Assembly (NCBI GenBank): GCA_900546925.1
Contig: UREV01000007.1
Span: 32,731 to 96,730 of the forward strand
DNA: 64,000 nt
From: an uncultured Bacteroides sp.
GTDB taxonomy: Bacteria > Bacteroidota > Bacteroidia > Bacteroidales > UBA932
Direction of reading: 5' to 3'
Positions within the stretch are counted from its first letter, which is position 1. Each line of letters begins with the position of its first letter. Positions 17,621-26,297 of the stretch are shown here, in pieces. Made by a program: the position numbers and the translations under genes. A model generated the notes under the pieces. The model searched no databases, was not told the origin of the DNA, and saw only the letters and a list, made by a program, of their open reading frames with translations.

Positions 17621-19168
17621 ATGTCTGAACCTAAAAAATCTCCAAGGAGCAAGACGGACAAAAAAGTCGGACTCGAGAATCTCAGCCTCGAAATGGGGAA
17701 CAAACCTCCTCAGGCTGTAGATTTCGAGGAGGCTGTTCTTGGTGCCTTACTTATCGAGCCTAATTGTGTGGACGAGGCTATGGAAGAGCTCACGCCGAGT
17801 TGTTTCTATGAGCCTAAGCACCGCATGATTTTCGAGGCTATGGTCAAGCTTGTAAACGAGCATGTGTCCATAGACTTGCTTTCCGTATCCCAAAAGCTCC
17901 AGGCTATGAAGAACCTGGAAGCTGTCGGCGGACCTGTGGCTTTGGCTGGTTTGTCCCAGAAAATCGGAGCTGCTGCCCATGTGGAGTATTATATTAAGGT
18001 TCTCAAACAGAAGTGTATACAGCGAGACCTGATTTCAGCTGCTTATGATATCCTGAAAGGAGCTTATGACGATTCTGAAAGCGTGGATGACCTTATCGAC
18101 ATGTCACAGTCGAAGGTGTTTGCCGCTATCCAGAATAACGTAAAAAAAGATGTTCAGGATGTCGGTTCGGTGCTTAAAAGCGCGTTGGATGAAATCGAGG
18201 AGATGCAGACTCAGTCAGGTATCAGCGGTGTACCTTCAGGTTACGCCACCATTGACAAATACACTCTTGGTTGGCAGAAATCGAACCTCATCATTCTCGG
18301 TGCGCGACCTTCAGTCGGAAAGACGGCTTTCGCGCTGAACATTCTCAGGAACGCGGCGGTGGATCATAATATGCCGGTCGCGATTTTCTCGTTGGAGATG
18401 GCTGCATCGGAGCTGGTCAAGCGTCTGATGACTACCGAGTCAGGCCTGGATGCCGACAAGATCAAGGGCGGTACCAAGTTGACAGCCAACGATTGGGATC
18501 AGCTTCAGTATAGTTTGAAATCACTGGCCAAGGCACCTATGTATATAGATGACACGCCGGGCATTTCTGTGATGGAGTTCAGGACCAAGGCCAAGAGGCT
18601 TGTGAAATCCAAGGGAGTCAGATTTATCATCGTCGATTATCTTCAGCTTATGCAGGGACCTCCGGAACTGAGGGGTATGCGTGAGCAGGAGGTGGCTGCC
18701 ATTTCCAGGACATTGAAGGCTACAGCGAAGGAGCTTGAGATTCCGATTATGGCGCTGTCACAGCTGTCGCGTAACTCTGTCCAGAGAGGAAACAGTAACA
18801 ACAGGCCTATGTTGAGTGACTTGCGAGAGTCCGGTTCTATCGAGCAGGATGCTGATATCGTTCTGTTCGTACATAGACCTGACGCTATCGGTCTGGGTGA
18901 TACTGTAGAGGATAAGGAATATACGGAGATCATAATCGCCAAGAACCGTAACGGACAGATTGATACGATTCCTATGAGGTTCAAGGGTAATCAGTTACGG
19001 TTTGTCGAAGAGGCTGATTCTCTTACGAATACGTTCTATCCTTCGGCTATGAATGATGATGGCCCTTCAGGAGGTAATCCTGGTGGCGGAGGTTTTGCGC
19101 AAGGTGATTTTCCGGGCTACCAGGGAGGCTTCGGCGGAGATGATTTCTCAGGAGGAGGCTTTGTATGA
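17621..19168 (+). CDS. dnaB: Replicative DNA helicase DnaB
   Basis: A 515-residue hexameric helicase that unwinds DNA at the replication fork. It has an N-terminal DnaB domain (PQAVDFEEAVLGALLIEPN), a linker and a RecA-like C-terminal domain with Walker A GARPSVGKTAF, Walker B IIVDYLQLM, and the DnaB motif SQLSRNSVQRG followed by DLRESGSIEQDAD. The last ~45 residues form a Gly/Phe-rich acidic tail (GGNPGGGGFAQGDF), presumably disordered. Its stop overlaps the next start (ATGATG). No intein is present. Confidence 0.97.
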   Translation: MSEPKKSPRSKTDKKVGLENLSLEMGNKPPQAVDFEEAVLGALLIEPNCVDEAMEELTPSCFYEPKHRMIFEAMVKLVNEHVSIDLLSVSQKLQAMKNLEAVGGPVALAGLSQKIGAAAHVEYYIKVLKQKCIQRDLISAAYDILKGAYDDSESVDDLIDMSQSKVFAAIQNNVKKDVQDVGSVLKSALDEIEEMQTQSGISGVPSGYATIDKYTLGWQKSNLIILGARPSVGKTAFALNILRNAAVDHNMPVAIFSLEMAASELVKRLMTTESGLDADKIKGGTKLTANDWDQLQYSLKSLAKAPMYIDDTPGISVMEFRTKAKRLVKSKGVRFIIVDYLQLMQGPPELRGMREQEVAAISRTLKATAKELEIPIMALSQLSRNSVQRGNSNNRPMLSDLRESGSIEQDADIVLFVHRPDAIGLGDTVEDKEYTEIIIAKNRNGQIDTIPMRFKGNQLRFVEEADSLTNTFYPSAMNDDGPSGGNPGGGGFAQGDFPGYQGGFGGDDFSGGGFV

Positions 19169-20040
19169 TGAGGGCCTTCATATATAGTGCAGTGGCGACG
19201 TCTTTTATGATGTTCCAGATGCCTCAGGGAGAGGCTGTGGAGCAACTGAAAGGCGCTAACTGTATACCAGTGAAGAGTCTTTCTGAAGACAAACTTGCAT
19301 ATAAGGCAGGGGAGCGTCTCGAATATGTGCTGCACTATAAATGGGGTGCCATTAATTCTGATGTCGCCAGGGCTTCTGTAAAATTGGATTCCACCATGCT
19401 TAATGGCGTTCCGGTATTTCACAGTTCCGTGTTTGGAAGAACCGCCAAGTTTTATGACATGTTTTTCAAGGTCAGGGAGGATTTCCAGTCTTGGTTTACG
19501 CGTGATGGTGTCATCCCTATGAGGTTTGTTAGGGATTCCCGCGAAGGCGGTTATTATTCGAAGAACGTGTACAGATATATGTGGGATCCGGAAGGAGATG
19601 AGGGTTACATACAGGCAGAGATCGAAACATCCCGCAAGGCCAAGTATGATACCAAGTTGGAACTCACCGGATGCACTTATGACCTGCCTGCTTTGTTTTA
19701 CATGGCGAGAAATATGAATTTCGCCAAGGTAAAACCCAATGTGAAATATCCTATGACATTTGTCATAGACAATGATATATATAATGTGTATTTTATCTGG
19801 CTCGGACGCGAGAAGAAATACGTGAAAGGGGTCGGAACTGTCAAGACCATGAAATTCGCGGCGAAACTCATAGCCGGAGAGGTTTTCGGCAGTGATTCAG
19901 ACATGTTTGTGTGGATTTCAGAGGATGAAAACAGGATCCCTATATTTTTTGAAGCCCCGATCAAGTACGGAATTGTGACGGGAAGGCTCTCCTCATGGGA
20001 GAAGCTTAAACACCCGTTTGACGCTAAAATCAGTAATTGA
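19165..20040 (+). CDS. DUF3108 periplasmic/envelope protein
   Basis: A 291-residue exported protein with a short signal peptide (residues 1-~24) and a DUF3108 domain (YKAGERLEYVLHYKWGAINSD is the typical opening, here shortened to EYVLHYKWGAINSDVA). The domain is a beta-rich sandwich of unknown function found across Gram-negatives. It overlaps dnaB by 4 nt and precedes the RseC-Rnf operon by 1 nt, so it may be transcribed with either. No catalytic residues are recognised. Confidence 0.85.
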   Translation: MMRAFIYSAVATSFMMFQMPQGEAVEQLKGANCIPVKSLSEDKLAYKAGERLEYVLHYKWGAINSDVARASVKLDSTMLNGVPVFHSSVFGRTAKFYDMFFKVREDFQSWFTRDGVIPMRFVRDSREGGYYSKNVYRYMWDPEGDEGYIQAEIETSRKAKYDTKLELTGCTYDLPALFYMARNMNFAKVKPNVKYPMTFVIDNDIYNVYFIWLGREKKYVKGVGTVKTMKFAAKLIAGEVFGSDSDMFVWISEDENRIPIFFEAPIKYGIVTGRLSSWEKLKHPFDAKISN

Positions 20041-20041
20041 C

Positions 20042-20473
20042 ATGTCCAAGGATGTCTCTCATAAAGGTAAAGTGGTCGCTGTTTCGTCCACAGGTGTCCG
20101 CGTGGAAATCATCTCGCAGTCAGCATGTTCGTCATGCCATGCCGCGGGACTTTGCAGTATGTCCGATGCTGTGAAAAAGGAAATAGACGTTCCGGCGCAG
20201 CCTGGAGTGGAGTACCATGTAGGGGACGACGTGAAGGTGATTCTCGGTTCTGATATGGGTATGAAGGCGGTGGTTTTGGCTTATGTCACACCTCTTGCGC
20301 TTCTGCTCGTCGTTTGTATGTCATTGACCTATACCGGAATGGGCGAGCTTTATGCGGGCCTGGCAGGACTTGGGGCGGTAGCGGTGTATTATTTCGTACT
20401 GTACCTGATGCGGAAGCGCGTTTCGGGGAAGTACGTGTTTAGAATAGAAAAGGAAAACAATCTCAATTCATAA
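20042..20473 (+). CDS. rseC: RseC/SoxR-reducing-system family protein
   Basis: A 143-residue protein of the RseC/MucC family. An N-terminal beta-rich part carries the cysteine cluster CSSCHAAGLC, followed by two transmembrane helices (~75-95 and ~100-120) and a short cytoplasmic tail. The family is regularly the first gene of Bacteroidota rnf operons and is thought to help assembly or redox function of Rnf. The start at 20042 is chosen because it follows the previous stop by 1 nt, and the upstream in-frame ATG (20018) lies in the preceding gene. RnfB follows 2 nt later. Confidence 0.88.
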   Translation: MSKDVSHKGKVVAVSSTGVRVEIISQSACSSCHAAGLCSMSDAVKKEIDVPAQPGVEYHVGDDVKVILGSDMGMKAVVLAYVTPLALLLVVCMSLTYTGMGELYAGLAGLGAVAVYYFVLYLMRKRVSGKYVFRIEKENNLNS

Positions 20474-20475
20474 TT

Positions 20476-21438
20476 ATGATGACTTCAACAATTATCTGGA
20501 CTATTGCGGTTATTGCAATTCTCGGCCTCGTCCTGGCCGTCGTCCTTTACGTTGTGGCTGAAAAGTTCAAGGTGGAGGAAGACCCGAGGATCGAAGAGGT
20601 GGAGAAAGTGATGCCGGGTGCCAACTGCGGCGGTTGCGGTTTCGCGGGCTGTCATGCTTTCGCTGAAGCTGCTGTCAAGGCTCCGAATCTGGACAAGAAT
20701 TTCTGTCCTGTCGGTGGCAATGCTGTTATGCAGAAGGTGGCCTCTATCCTTGGATACGAGGTAAAGGAAAAAGCTCCTATGGTCGCCGTTGTGCGCTGTA
20801 ACGGAACTTGTGAGAACAGGCCTAAGACTAACGAGTATGACGGCTTCAAGTCATGCAAGGTGAAGTCTGCGCTTTATGCCGGTGACACGGGATGTTCTTT
20901 CGGATGTCTTGGTTGCGGCGACTGTGTGGAGGCCTGCAAATTCGGTGCTCTTTCCATGGATGAAAAGACTGGTCTGCCAGTCGTGGATGAGGAAAAATGT
21001 GTGGCTTGCGGTGCTTGTGTGAAAGCATGTCCGAAGTCTATCATCGAACTCAGGAACAAGGGACCTCGCAACATGCGTGTGTTCGTGTCTTGTGTGAACA
21101 AGGATAAAGGTCCTGTCGCACGTAAGGCTTGTAAGGCTGCCTGCATCGGTTGCGGACTTTGCGCAAAAACTTGTCCTCATGACGCCATCACTGTGGAAGG
21201 CAATGTCGCTTATATCGACTACATCAAGTGCAAACTTTGCAGAAAGTGTGTTGTAGTATGTCCTACAGGAGCTATTCATGATGTGAACTTCCCTATACCT
21301 GTAGACAGAACCAAGAAGCCTGCTCCTGCAGCAAAACCTGCAGCAGCTCCGGCCGCAGCACCTGCTGCCAAGCCGGCTCCAGTTCAGGCTCCTGCACCTG
21401 CCAAGGCTGAGGAACCTGCTAAAGAAGTTAAAGAATAA
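20476..21438 (+). CDS. rnfB: Rnf complex subunit RnfB
   Basis: A 320-residue iron-sulfur subunit that accepts electrons from ferredoxin. It has an N-terminal anchor helix, the 4Fe-4S motif NCGGCGFAGCHAFAEA (residues ~52-67), then several ferredoxin-type CxxCxxCxxxC clusters (GCLGCGDCVEACKFGAL, CVACGACVKACPKS, CIGCGLCAKTCPHDA, CKLCRKCVVVCPTGA). The final ~45 residues are a Pro/Ala/Lys tail, probably a flexible linker. It is the first Rnf gene of an operon ordered B-C-D-G-E-A. Confidence 0.97.
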   Translation: MMTSTIIWTIAVIAILGLVLAVVLYVVAEKFKVEEDPRIEEVEKVMPGANCGGCGFAGCHAFAEAAVKAPNLDKNFCPVGGNAVMQKVASILGYEVKEKAPMVAVVRCNGTCENRPKTNEYDGFKSCKVKSALYAGDTGCSFGCLGCGDCVEACKFGALSMDEKTGLPVVDEEKCVACGACVKACPKSIIELRNKGPRNMRVFVSCVNKDKGPVARKACKAACIGCGLCAKTCPHDAITVEGNVAYIDYIKCKLCRKCVVVCPTGAIHDVNFPIPVDRTKKPAPAAKPAAAPAAAPAAKPAPVQAPAPAKAEEPAKEVKE

Positions 21439-21442
21439 GGAG
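21437..21442 (+). promoter_or_regulatory. Shine-Dalgarno-like AAGGAG of rnfC
   Basis: AAGGAG ends 10 nt before the rnfC ATG at 21453. Clear Shine-Dalgarno sites are uncommon in Bacteroidota; this operon has three. Confidence 0.6.
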
Positions 21443-21452
21443 AACCGATTAT

Positions 21453-22847
21453 ATGAAAAGAACATTTTCCATTGGCGGTGTGCATCCTGCTGACAATAAG
21501 ATTTCACGTGGATGTGCGATAGAGGTCCTTCCGACCCCGCCGACTGTATATATTTCAGTATCACAGCATATAGGCGCTCCTGCAAAGCCGATCGTGGCTG
21601 TGGGCGATAAAGTCCTCACAGGACAGCCTGTAGCTGAACCTGGCGGATTCGTTTCAGCTTATATCCATTCTTCAGTATCAGGAACAGTCAAGTCCATAGG
21701 GCCTCGCAAAGACCTTGCAGGCAACATGCAGACTTGTATCGAAATCGCTGTTGAGGGAGACGAGTGGGCAGAGGGAATCGACAGAACCGATACTCTCGTC
21801 ACAGAGTTCACTGATGACAACAAGGTCATCATGGACAAAATCAAGATGGGTGGTGTCGTAGGTCTCGGTGGAGCTACATTCCCTACTCACGTGAAACTTA
21901 CCCCTCCTCCGGGAAAAAAATGCGACATGTTGATTATCAACGGTTGCGAGTGTGAGCCTTATCTTACTTCCGACTTCCGCACACTTTTGGAGAAAGGTGA
22001 GCAGGTCGTAGTGGGTACTGCCATCATCAAGCAGGTGCTCGGTGTTGCAGAGGCTACCATCGCCATCGAGGACAACAAACCTGAGGCTATCGCACATATT
22101 GAAAAAGTCCTTGCTGATTTCCAGAAGAAATCTCCTAAGTTCGCAGGCATCAAGGTTCTCAGTCTCATGAAGAAATACCCTGAGGGAGGTGAGAAACAGC
22201 TTATCGACGCTGTCATGCACAGACAGGTTCCGTCAGGAGCTCTTCCTATCGACGTGGGTGCCGTTGTGCAGAACGTGGCTACCGCATTGGCAGTCTATGA
22301 TGCTGTCCAGAAGAACAAACCTATTATAGATAACTCCGTAACTGTAACAGGCACTTGTGTTCCTGCCGACAAACAGCACAACTACCTCGTCCGTGTAGGT
22401 ACACCGCTTTCTTACATCATCGAACAGATGGGCGGAGCGCCTGAGGACGCTGTGAAGGTCGTCAGCGGCGGTCCTATGATGGGTAAGGCTGTTGCCAACT
22501 TGGATGCAGCGACATTGAAAGGAACCTCAGCGCTGCTCTTCCTTACGGCTGAGCAGACAGAGCGCAAGCCTGAGTCGAACTGTATCCGTTGCGGCAAATG
22601 CGCAGAGGCTTGTCCTATGGGACTCGAACCGTTCCTTCTCCAGAGACTTGCCCGTCACGGCATGACAGAGGAACTCGAAGCCAATGCGGTACAGGATTGT
22701 ATCGAGTGCGGATGCTGTCTCTACAGCTGCCCTGCATATATTCCGCTTCTGGATATCATCAGGATCGCGAAAGGACAGGTTATGGGTATCATCAGAGCAC
22801 GTGCCGCTGCTGCAAAAGCCGCTGCCCAGGCCGCTCCTCAGAAATAA
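21453..22847 (+). CDS. rnfC: Rnf complex subunit RnfC
   Basis: A 464-residue peripheral subunit that passes electrons to NAD. It has an N-terminal barrel-sandwich region, an FMN/NADH-binding Rossmann core (VGLGGATFPTHVKLTPP and INGCECEPYLTSD), a SLBB domain, and two 4Fe-4S motifs (CIRCGKCAEACPMGL and CIECGCCLYSCPAY). A short Ala-rich tail ends the protein. All elements needed for function are visible. The start has a Shine-Dalgarno-like AAGGAG 10 nt upstream. Confidence 0.97.
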   Translation: MKRTFSIGGVHPADNKISRGCAIEVLPTPPTVYISVSQHIGAPAKPIVAVGDKVLTGQPVAEPGGFVSAYIHSSVSGTVKSIGPRKDLAGNMQTCIEIAVEGDEWAEGIDRTDTLVTEFTDDNKVIMDKIKMGGVVGLGGATFPTHVKLTPPPGKKCDMLIINGCECEPYLTSDFRTLLEKGEQVVVGTAIIKQVLGVAEATIAIEDNKPEAIAHIEKVLADFQKKSPKFAGIKVLSLMKKYPEGGEKQLIDAVMHRQVPSGALPIDVGAVVQNVATALAVYDAVQKNKPIIDNSVTVTGTCVPADKQHNYLVRVGTPLSYIIEQMGGAPEDAVKVVSGGPMMGKAVANLDAATLKGTSALLFLTAEQTERKPESNCIRCGKCAEACPMGLEPFLLQRLARHGMTEELEANAVQDCIECGCCLYSCPAYIPLLDIIRIAKGQVMGIIRARAAAAKAAAQAAPQK

Positions 22848-22873
22848 GTTGAACGAATAAACCAATATTATAA

Positions 22874-23857
22874 ATGAACAGACTTTTGGTTTCACCGTCT
22901 CCGCATATCCATTCTGCGGTTTCCACGAAATCGCTTATGCGTGATGTGGTTATCGCTCTTCTGCCGGCGGTCATAGTCTCGGTCGTATTTTATGGCCTTG
23001 GCGAAATTGTAGTACTTGCTACAAGTGTGATTTCGTGTATCCTTGTCGAGTACCTTATAACCAGATTCCTTCTGAAGAAACCTTCAGCAATTTGTGATTA
23101 CTCCGCTGCTGTGACAGGTATTCTTCTCGCATTGAACCTTCCTTACACCACTCCTTGGTGGGTTGTGTTCATCGGTGCTTTGTTCGCTATCGGTGTCGTC
23201 AAGATGACATTCGGCGGACTCGGCCAGAATATTTTCAACCCTGCTATCGCGGGCCGTGTATTCCTGTTGGTGTCATTCCCTGCTTACATGACCGACTGGA
23301 GGATGCCTCAGGGCCTCTTCGGTGCTGACGCAGTTTCAGGCGCTACCCCTCTGGGTCTTGTCAATGAAGGCCTTATGAGCGGCCAGACGATTCCTGAGAT
23401 TATGTCTGCCAGCGGTTTGTCTTACGGCAGCATGTTGTTCGCAAACCTCGGTGGTTCAGTAGGTGAAATATCAGCATTGGCTCTTCTCGCAGGATTTGTA
23501 TATCTTCTTGTCCGTAAGGTCATCAAACCGCATATCACCCTTTCTATCTGGGCTACAGTGGCACTTGTTTCACTCGTGTTCTGGCTCGCGGCTCCGGACA
23601 GATTCACCGATCCTCTCTTCAACCTTCTTTCCGGAGGTATGATTCTCGGTTCATGCTTCATGGCGACAGACTATGTAACTTCGCCAATGTCAGTGAAGGG
23701 CGGTATAATCTATGGCATCGGCATCGGTTTCATTACATTGATGATCAGATATTTCGGATCTTATCCTGAGGGTATGTCATTCGCTATTCTCATCATGAAC
23801 TCTACTGTACCGCTTATCAATATGTGGTTCCATCAGAAAAAATACGGGAGGAAATAA
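22874..23857 (+). CDS. rnfD: Rnf complex subunit RnfD
   Basis: A 327-residue integral membrane subunit with about 9-10 helices. The flavinylation motif DAVSGATPLG is present, with Thr158 as the expected covalent FMN site. Asn-Pro motifs (LGQNIFNPAIAGRVF) match the family. It takes part in ion translocation across the inner membrane. The next gene, rnfG, begins 2 nt after the stop. Confidence 0.96.
   Translation: MNRLLVSPSPHIHSAVSTKSLMRDVVIALLPAVIVSVVFYGLGEIVVLATSVISCILVEYLITRFLLKKPSAICDYSAAVTGILLALNLPYTTPWWVVFIGALFAIGVVKMTFGGLGQNIFNPAIAGRVFLLVSFPAYMTDWRMPQGLFGADAVSGATPLGLVNEGLMSGQTIPEIMSASGLSYGSMLFANLGGSVGEISALALLAGFVYLLVRKVIKPHITLSIWATVALVSLVFWLAAPDRFTDPLFNLLSGGMILGSCFMATDYVTSPMSVKGGIIYGIGIGFITLMIRYFGSYPEGMSFAILIMNSTVPLINMWFHQKKYGRK
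23847..23851 (+). promoter_or_regulatory. Shine-Dalgarno-like GGAGG of rnfG
   Basis: GGAGG within the last codons of rnfD ends 8 nt before the ATG at 23860. It decides this start over the upstream in-frame ATG at 23824. Confidence 0.6.
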
Positions 23858-23859
23858 AG

Positions 23860-24486
23860 ATGGCTGCAAAATCGACTCTTAAAAACATGGTTCTCTGTCT
23901 TTTCGGAACTACGCTTATCTGCTCTGCAGTACTTGCAGGCGTATATGCTGTTACCAAACAACCGATAGAAGAGACCAACAAGGCTATTCTCACAGCTTCC
24001 ATTTCCAAGGTGCTCCCTGAGGGTGGTGAAATATCAGATGCACAGACATGTGAAGTAGGCGGACAGCCTTCAGAGTGCTGGTTCAGCATGAAGGACGGAC
24101 AGATGGTCGGTGTTGCCGTAAAGTCTACAGTAGTAGGATTCGGCGGCCCTCTTACCATTATGGTAGGTATTCTTCCTGACGGAACCATCTACAACACATC
24201 CGTTCTTTCTCACAGCGAGACTCCTGGTCTTGGTGCGAAATGTACTGATGAAAATTTCTTCGGACAGTTCAAGGGATGGAATCCTGAGCAGAAAAAGCTC
24301 CTCGTGAAGAAAGATGGCGGTGACGTGGATGCCATTACAGCTTCCACCATCACATCCAGAGCTTACACTCTGGCTGTGCAGAACGCTTTATATGCATTGA
24401 CACCACTACCTCTCGAAGGTGGCGAGCCTGTAGTTGAGGGCGAAGCGCTTCCTGTCGCTGAGGACCAGACTGTCGTAACAGAATAA
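23860..24486 (+). CDS. rnfG: Rnf complex subunit RnfG
   Basis: A 208-residue subunit with one N-terminal membrane anchor and a periplasmic FMN-binding domain (SHSETPGLGAKC is the family signature). The flavinylation motif reads DAITASTIT instead of the usual SGAT form, with Thr163 as the expected FMN attachment residue; the Gly-Ala pair is Ala-Ser here. The last ~25 residues are acidic and Val-rich. The chosen start has a GGAGG site 8 nt upstream. Confidence 0.95.
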   Translation: MAAKSTLKNMVLCLFGTTLICSAVLAGVYAVTKQPIEETNKAILTASISKVLPEGGEISDAQTCEVGGQPSECWFSMKDGQMVGVAVKSTVVGFGGPLTIMVGILPDGTIYNTSVLSHSETPGLGAKCTDENFFGQFKGWNPEQKKLLVKKDGGDVDAITASTITSRAYTLAVQNALYALTPLPLEGGEPVVEGEALPVAEDQTVVTE

Positions 24487-24491
24487 GGAGG
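24485..24491 (+). promoter_or_regulatory. Shine-Dalgarno-like AAGGAGG of rnfE
   Basis: AAGGAGG ends 8 nt before the rnfE ATG at 24500. It is a textbook Shine-Dalgarno and unusual for this phylum. Confidence 0.65.
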
Positions 24492-24499
24492 ACCGAACA

Positions 24500-25081
24500 A
24501 TGACAAAATTACAACTTATAACTAAAGGCCTTGTAAAGGATAATCCGACATTCGTCCTTATCCTGGGTATGTGTCCTACATTGGCCACTACCACTTCGGC
24601 TATCAACGGATTGAGCATGGGTCTCGCGACTCTGTTCGTGCTCATCCTTTCCAATATGGCCATTTCAGCGATAGCTCCGGCGGTTCCTGACAAGGTGCAT
24701 ATTCCTGTGTATATCGTGGTGATCGCTACATTTGTGACTGTGCTTCAGTTCCTTATGCAGGCTTTCGTTCCCGGTATCTACGCTACCCTCGGTCTGTTCA
24801 TTCCTCTTATCGTGGTGAACTGTATCGTGCTCGGTCGTGCAGAAGCATTTGCAAATAAAAACGGCATCGTGGACTCCGCTTTGGACGGTCTCGGCGTGGG
24901 CCTCGGATTTACTGCATCATTGACAGTAATCGGCCTCATCCGCGAAATCCTCGGAAGCGGCTCGGCCTTCGGCTTCAAGTTCATCCCTGGCGACGGTATT
25001 TTGGCGTTCGTCATGGCGCCGGGAGCATTCCTCGTTCTGGGTTATCTTATGGTACTGTTTAACAAATTCCTCAAGAAATAA
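24500..25081 (+). CDS. rnfE: Rnf complex subunit RnfE
   Basis: A 193-residue, six-helix membrane subunit, homologous to RnfA and NqrD. Motifs include NPTFVLILGMCPTLATTTSA and VVNCIVLGRAEAFA, the latter from the half-helix that carries a cluster-coordinating cysteine in the RnfA/E pair. It forms the membrane core through which ions move together with RnfA and RnfD. RnfA starts 6 nt after its stop. Confidence 0.96.
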   Translation: MTKLQLITKGLVKDNPTFVLILGMCPTLATTTSAINGLSMGLATLFVLILSNMAISAIAPAVPDKVHIPVYIVVIATFVTVLQFLMQAFVPGIYATLGLFIPLIVVNCIVLGRAEAFANKNGIVDSALDGLGVGLGFTASLTVIGLIREILGSGSAFGFKFIPGDGILAFVMAPGAFLVLGYLMVLFNKFLKK

Positions 25082-25087
25082 TAGATT

Positions 25088-25687
25088 ATGGAAATTTTAC
25101 TTATCATCATATCTGCGGTATTTGTAAACAACGTCGTACTCGCACAGTTCCTTGGTATTTGTCCGTTCCTCGGCGTTTCCAACAAACTGTCTACAGCTAC
25201 CGGAATGTCCGCAGCAGTATGTTTCGTCATCACGCTTGCCACACTTGTGACATATTTGTTAAATAATTTCGTGCTGGTTCCGCTCCAGTTGGAGTTCCTC
25301 CAGACGATTTCGTTTATCTTGGTCATCGCCGCTCTCGTGCAGATGGTGGAGATCGTATTGAAGAAAGTAAGCCCGTCACTTTATCAGGCTCTCGGTATCT
25401 TCCTTCCGCTCATCACCACTAACTGTACCGTTCTCGGTGTCGCTATCACAGTAGTTACCAAGGAGTTTACCTTCGGACAGGCAGCTCATATGCTGAATCT
25501 TGGAGAGGCTCTTCTCTACGCTTTCGCGACATCTGTAGGTTATGGATTGGCTATGGTTCTGTTCGCAGGTATGCGTGAGCAGCTCGCTCTCAGCAACGTG
25601 CCTAAGGCGTTCAGAGGTATTCCTATCGCCCTCATCACGGTCAGCGTACTCGCTATGGCATTTATGGGATTTTCCGGTATGTGTTAA
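25088..25687 (+). CDS. rnfA: Rnf complex subunit RnfA
   Basis: A 199-residue six-helix membrane subunit, paralogous to RnfE with inverted topology. Signature segments are VNNVVLAQFLGICPFLGVS and LITTNCTVLGVAI, each with the Cys that coordinates the intramembrane iron-sulfur cluster in this family. It is the last Rnf gene. The operon order RseC-B-C-D-G-E-A is complete, so the cell should couple ferredoxin oxidation to an ion gradient. Confidence 0.96.
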   Translation: MEILLIIISAVFVNNVVLAQFLGICPFLGVSNKLSTATGMSAAVCFVITLATLVTYLLNNFVLVPLQLEFLQTISFILVIAALVQMVEIVLKKVSPSLYQALGIFLPLITTNCTVLGVAITVVTKEFTFGQAAHMLNLGEALLYAFATSVGYGLAMVLFAGMREQLALSNVPKAFRGIPIALITVSVLAMAFMGFSGMC

Positions 25688-25696
25688 TTTTTTTCT

Positions 25697-25704
25697 TATA
25701 TTTG
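25697..25704 (+). promoter_or_regulatory. -7 box TATATTTG upstream of beta-barrel gene
   Basis: TATATTTG begins 10 nt after the rnfA stop and 68 nt before the next ATG. The -33 region (TTTCC at 25671) is weak. Confidence 0.5.
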
Positions 25705-25764
25705 TAAGAAGTAACCTATGGGCGGAGAGACGAAAGTTAATCCGCCCTATTAAATTGACAAAAA

Positions 25765-26235
25765 ATGAGAAAAGCAATTATCGTAATCGCAGCCATGTTG
25801 GGCTTCGCGTTCATGTCATCAGCTCAGCCTAAGGCTATCGGAGGAAGACTCGGTTATGGCCTGGAAGCCAGCTATCAGCACTATCTTGGCAGCCCTAATT
25901 TCCTTGAGGCCAATGCCGGTATTTGGGGACATGAAGATATCGGTTTCAAAGTGACTGGTACATACAATTTCACATTCGCTCAGCCTGAGTGGACACCAAG
26001 AGGAAACTGGGCATGGTATGCAGGTCCTGGCGTTACGTTCGGAACTTCATGTGAAGGAAATAACAACTTCTTCTTTGGAATTACTGGACAGGTTGGACTT
26101 GAATACAAATTCTGGTTCCCTCTCCAGCTTTCTGCAGATTTACGTCCTACATTCGGAATTTGTGACGGCGGTTTCTACAACGAGGGCTTTACTTTTGGCC
26201 TTATCCCTACACTCAGTGTAAGGTACAGTTTCTAA
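25765..26235 (+). CDS. Small outer-membrane beta-barrel protein
   Basis: A 156-residue exported protein with a signal peptide ending near SSA-QPK. The mature part consists of alternating amphipathic strands and ends with the aromatic beta-signal (LIPTLSVRYSF), as outer-membrane barrels do. The size suits an eight-stranded barrel. It has its own promoter downstream of rnfA and is followed by a terminator, so it is a monocistronic gene. Specific function is not recognised. Confidence 0.75.
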   Translation: MRKAIIVIAAMLGFAFMSSAQPKAIGGRLGYGLEASYQHYLGSPNFLEANAGIWGHEDIGFKVTGTYNFTFAQPEWTPRGNWAWYAGPGVTFGTSCEGNNNFFFGITGQVGLEYKFWFPLQLSADLRPTFGICDGGFYNEGFTFGLIPTLSVRYSF

Positions 26236-26253
26236 GACCAGATTACTTAATAT

Positions 26254-26289
26254 ATCCCGTACCCGAGTTTATAGGATGCGGGATTTTTT
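26254..26289 (+). terminator. Terminator after the beta-barrel gene
   Basis: ATCCCG (26254-26259) pairs with CGGGAT (26279-26284), followed directly by a T6 tract that partly uses the last stem base. Confidence 0.65.
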
Positions 26290-26297
26290 AATTTCTT

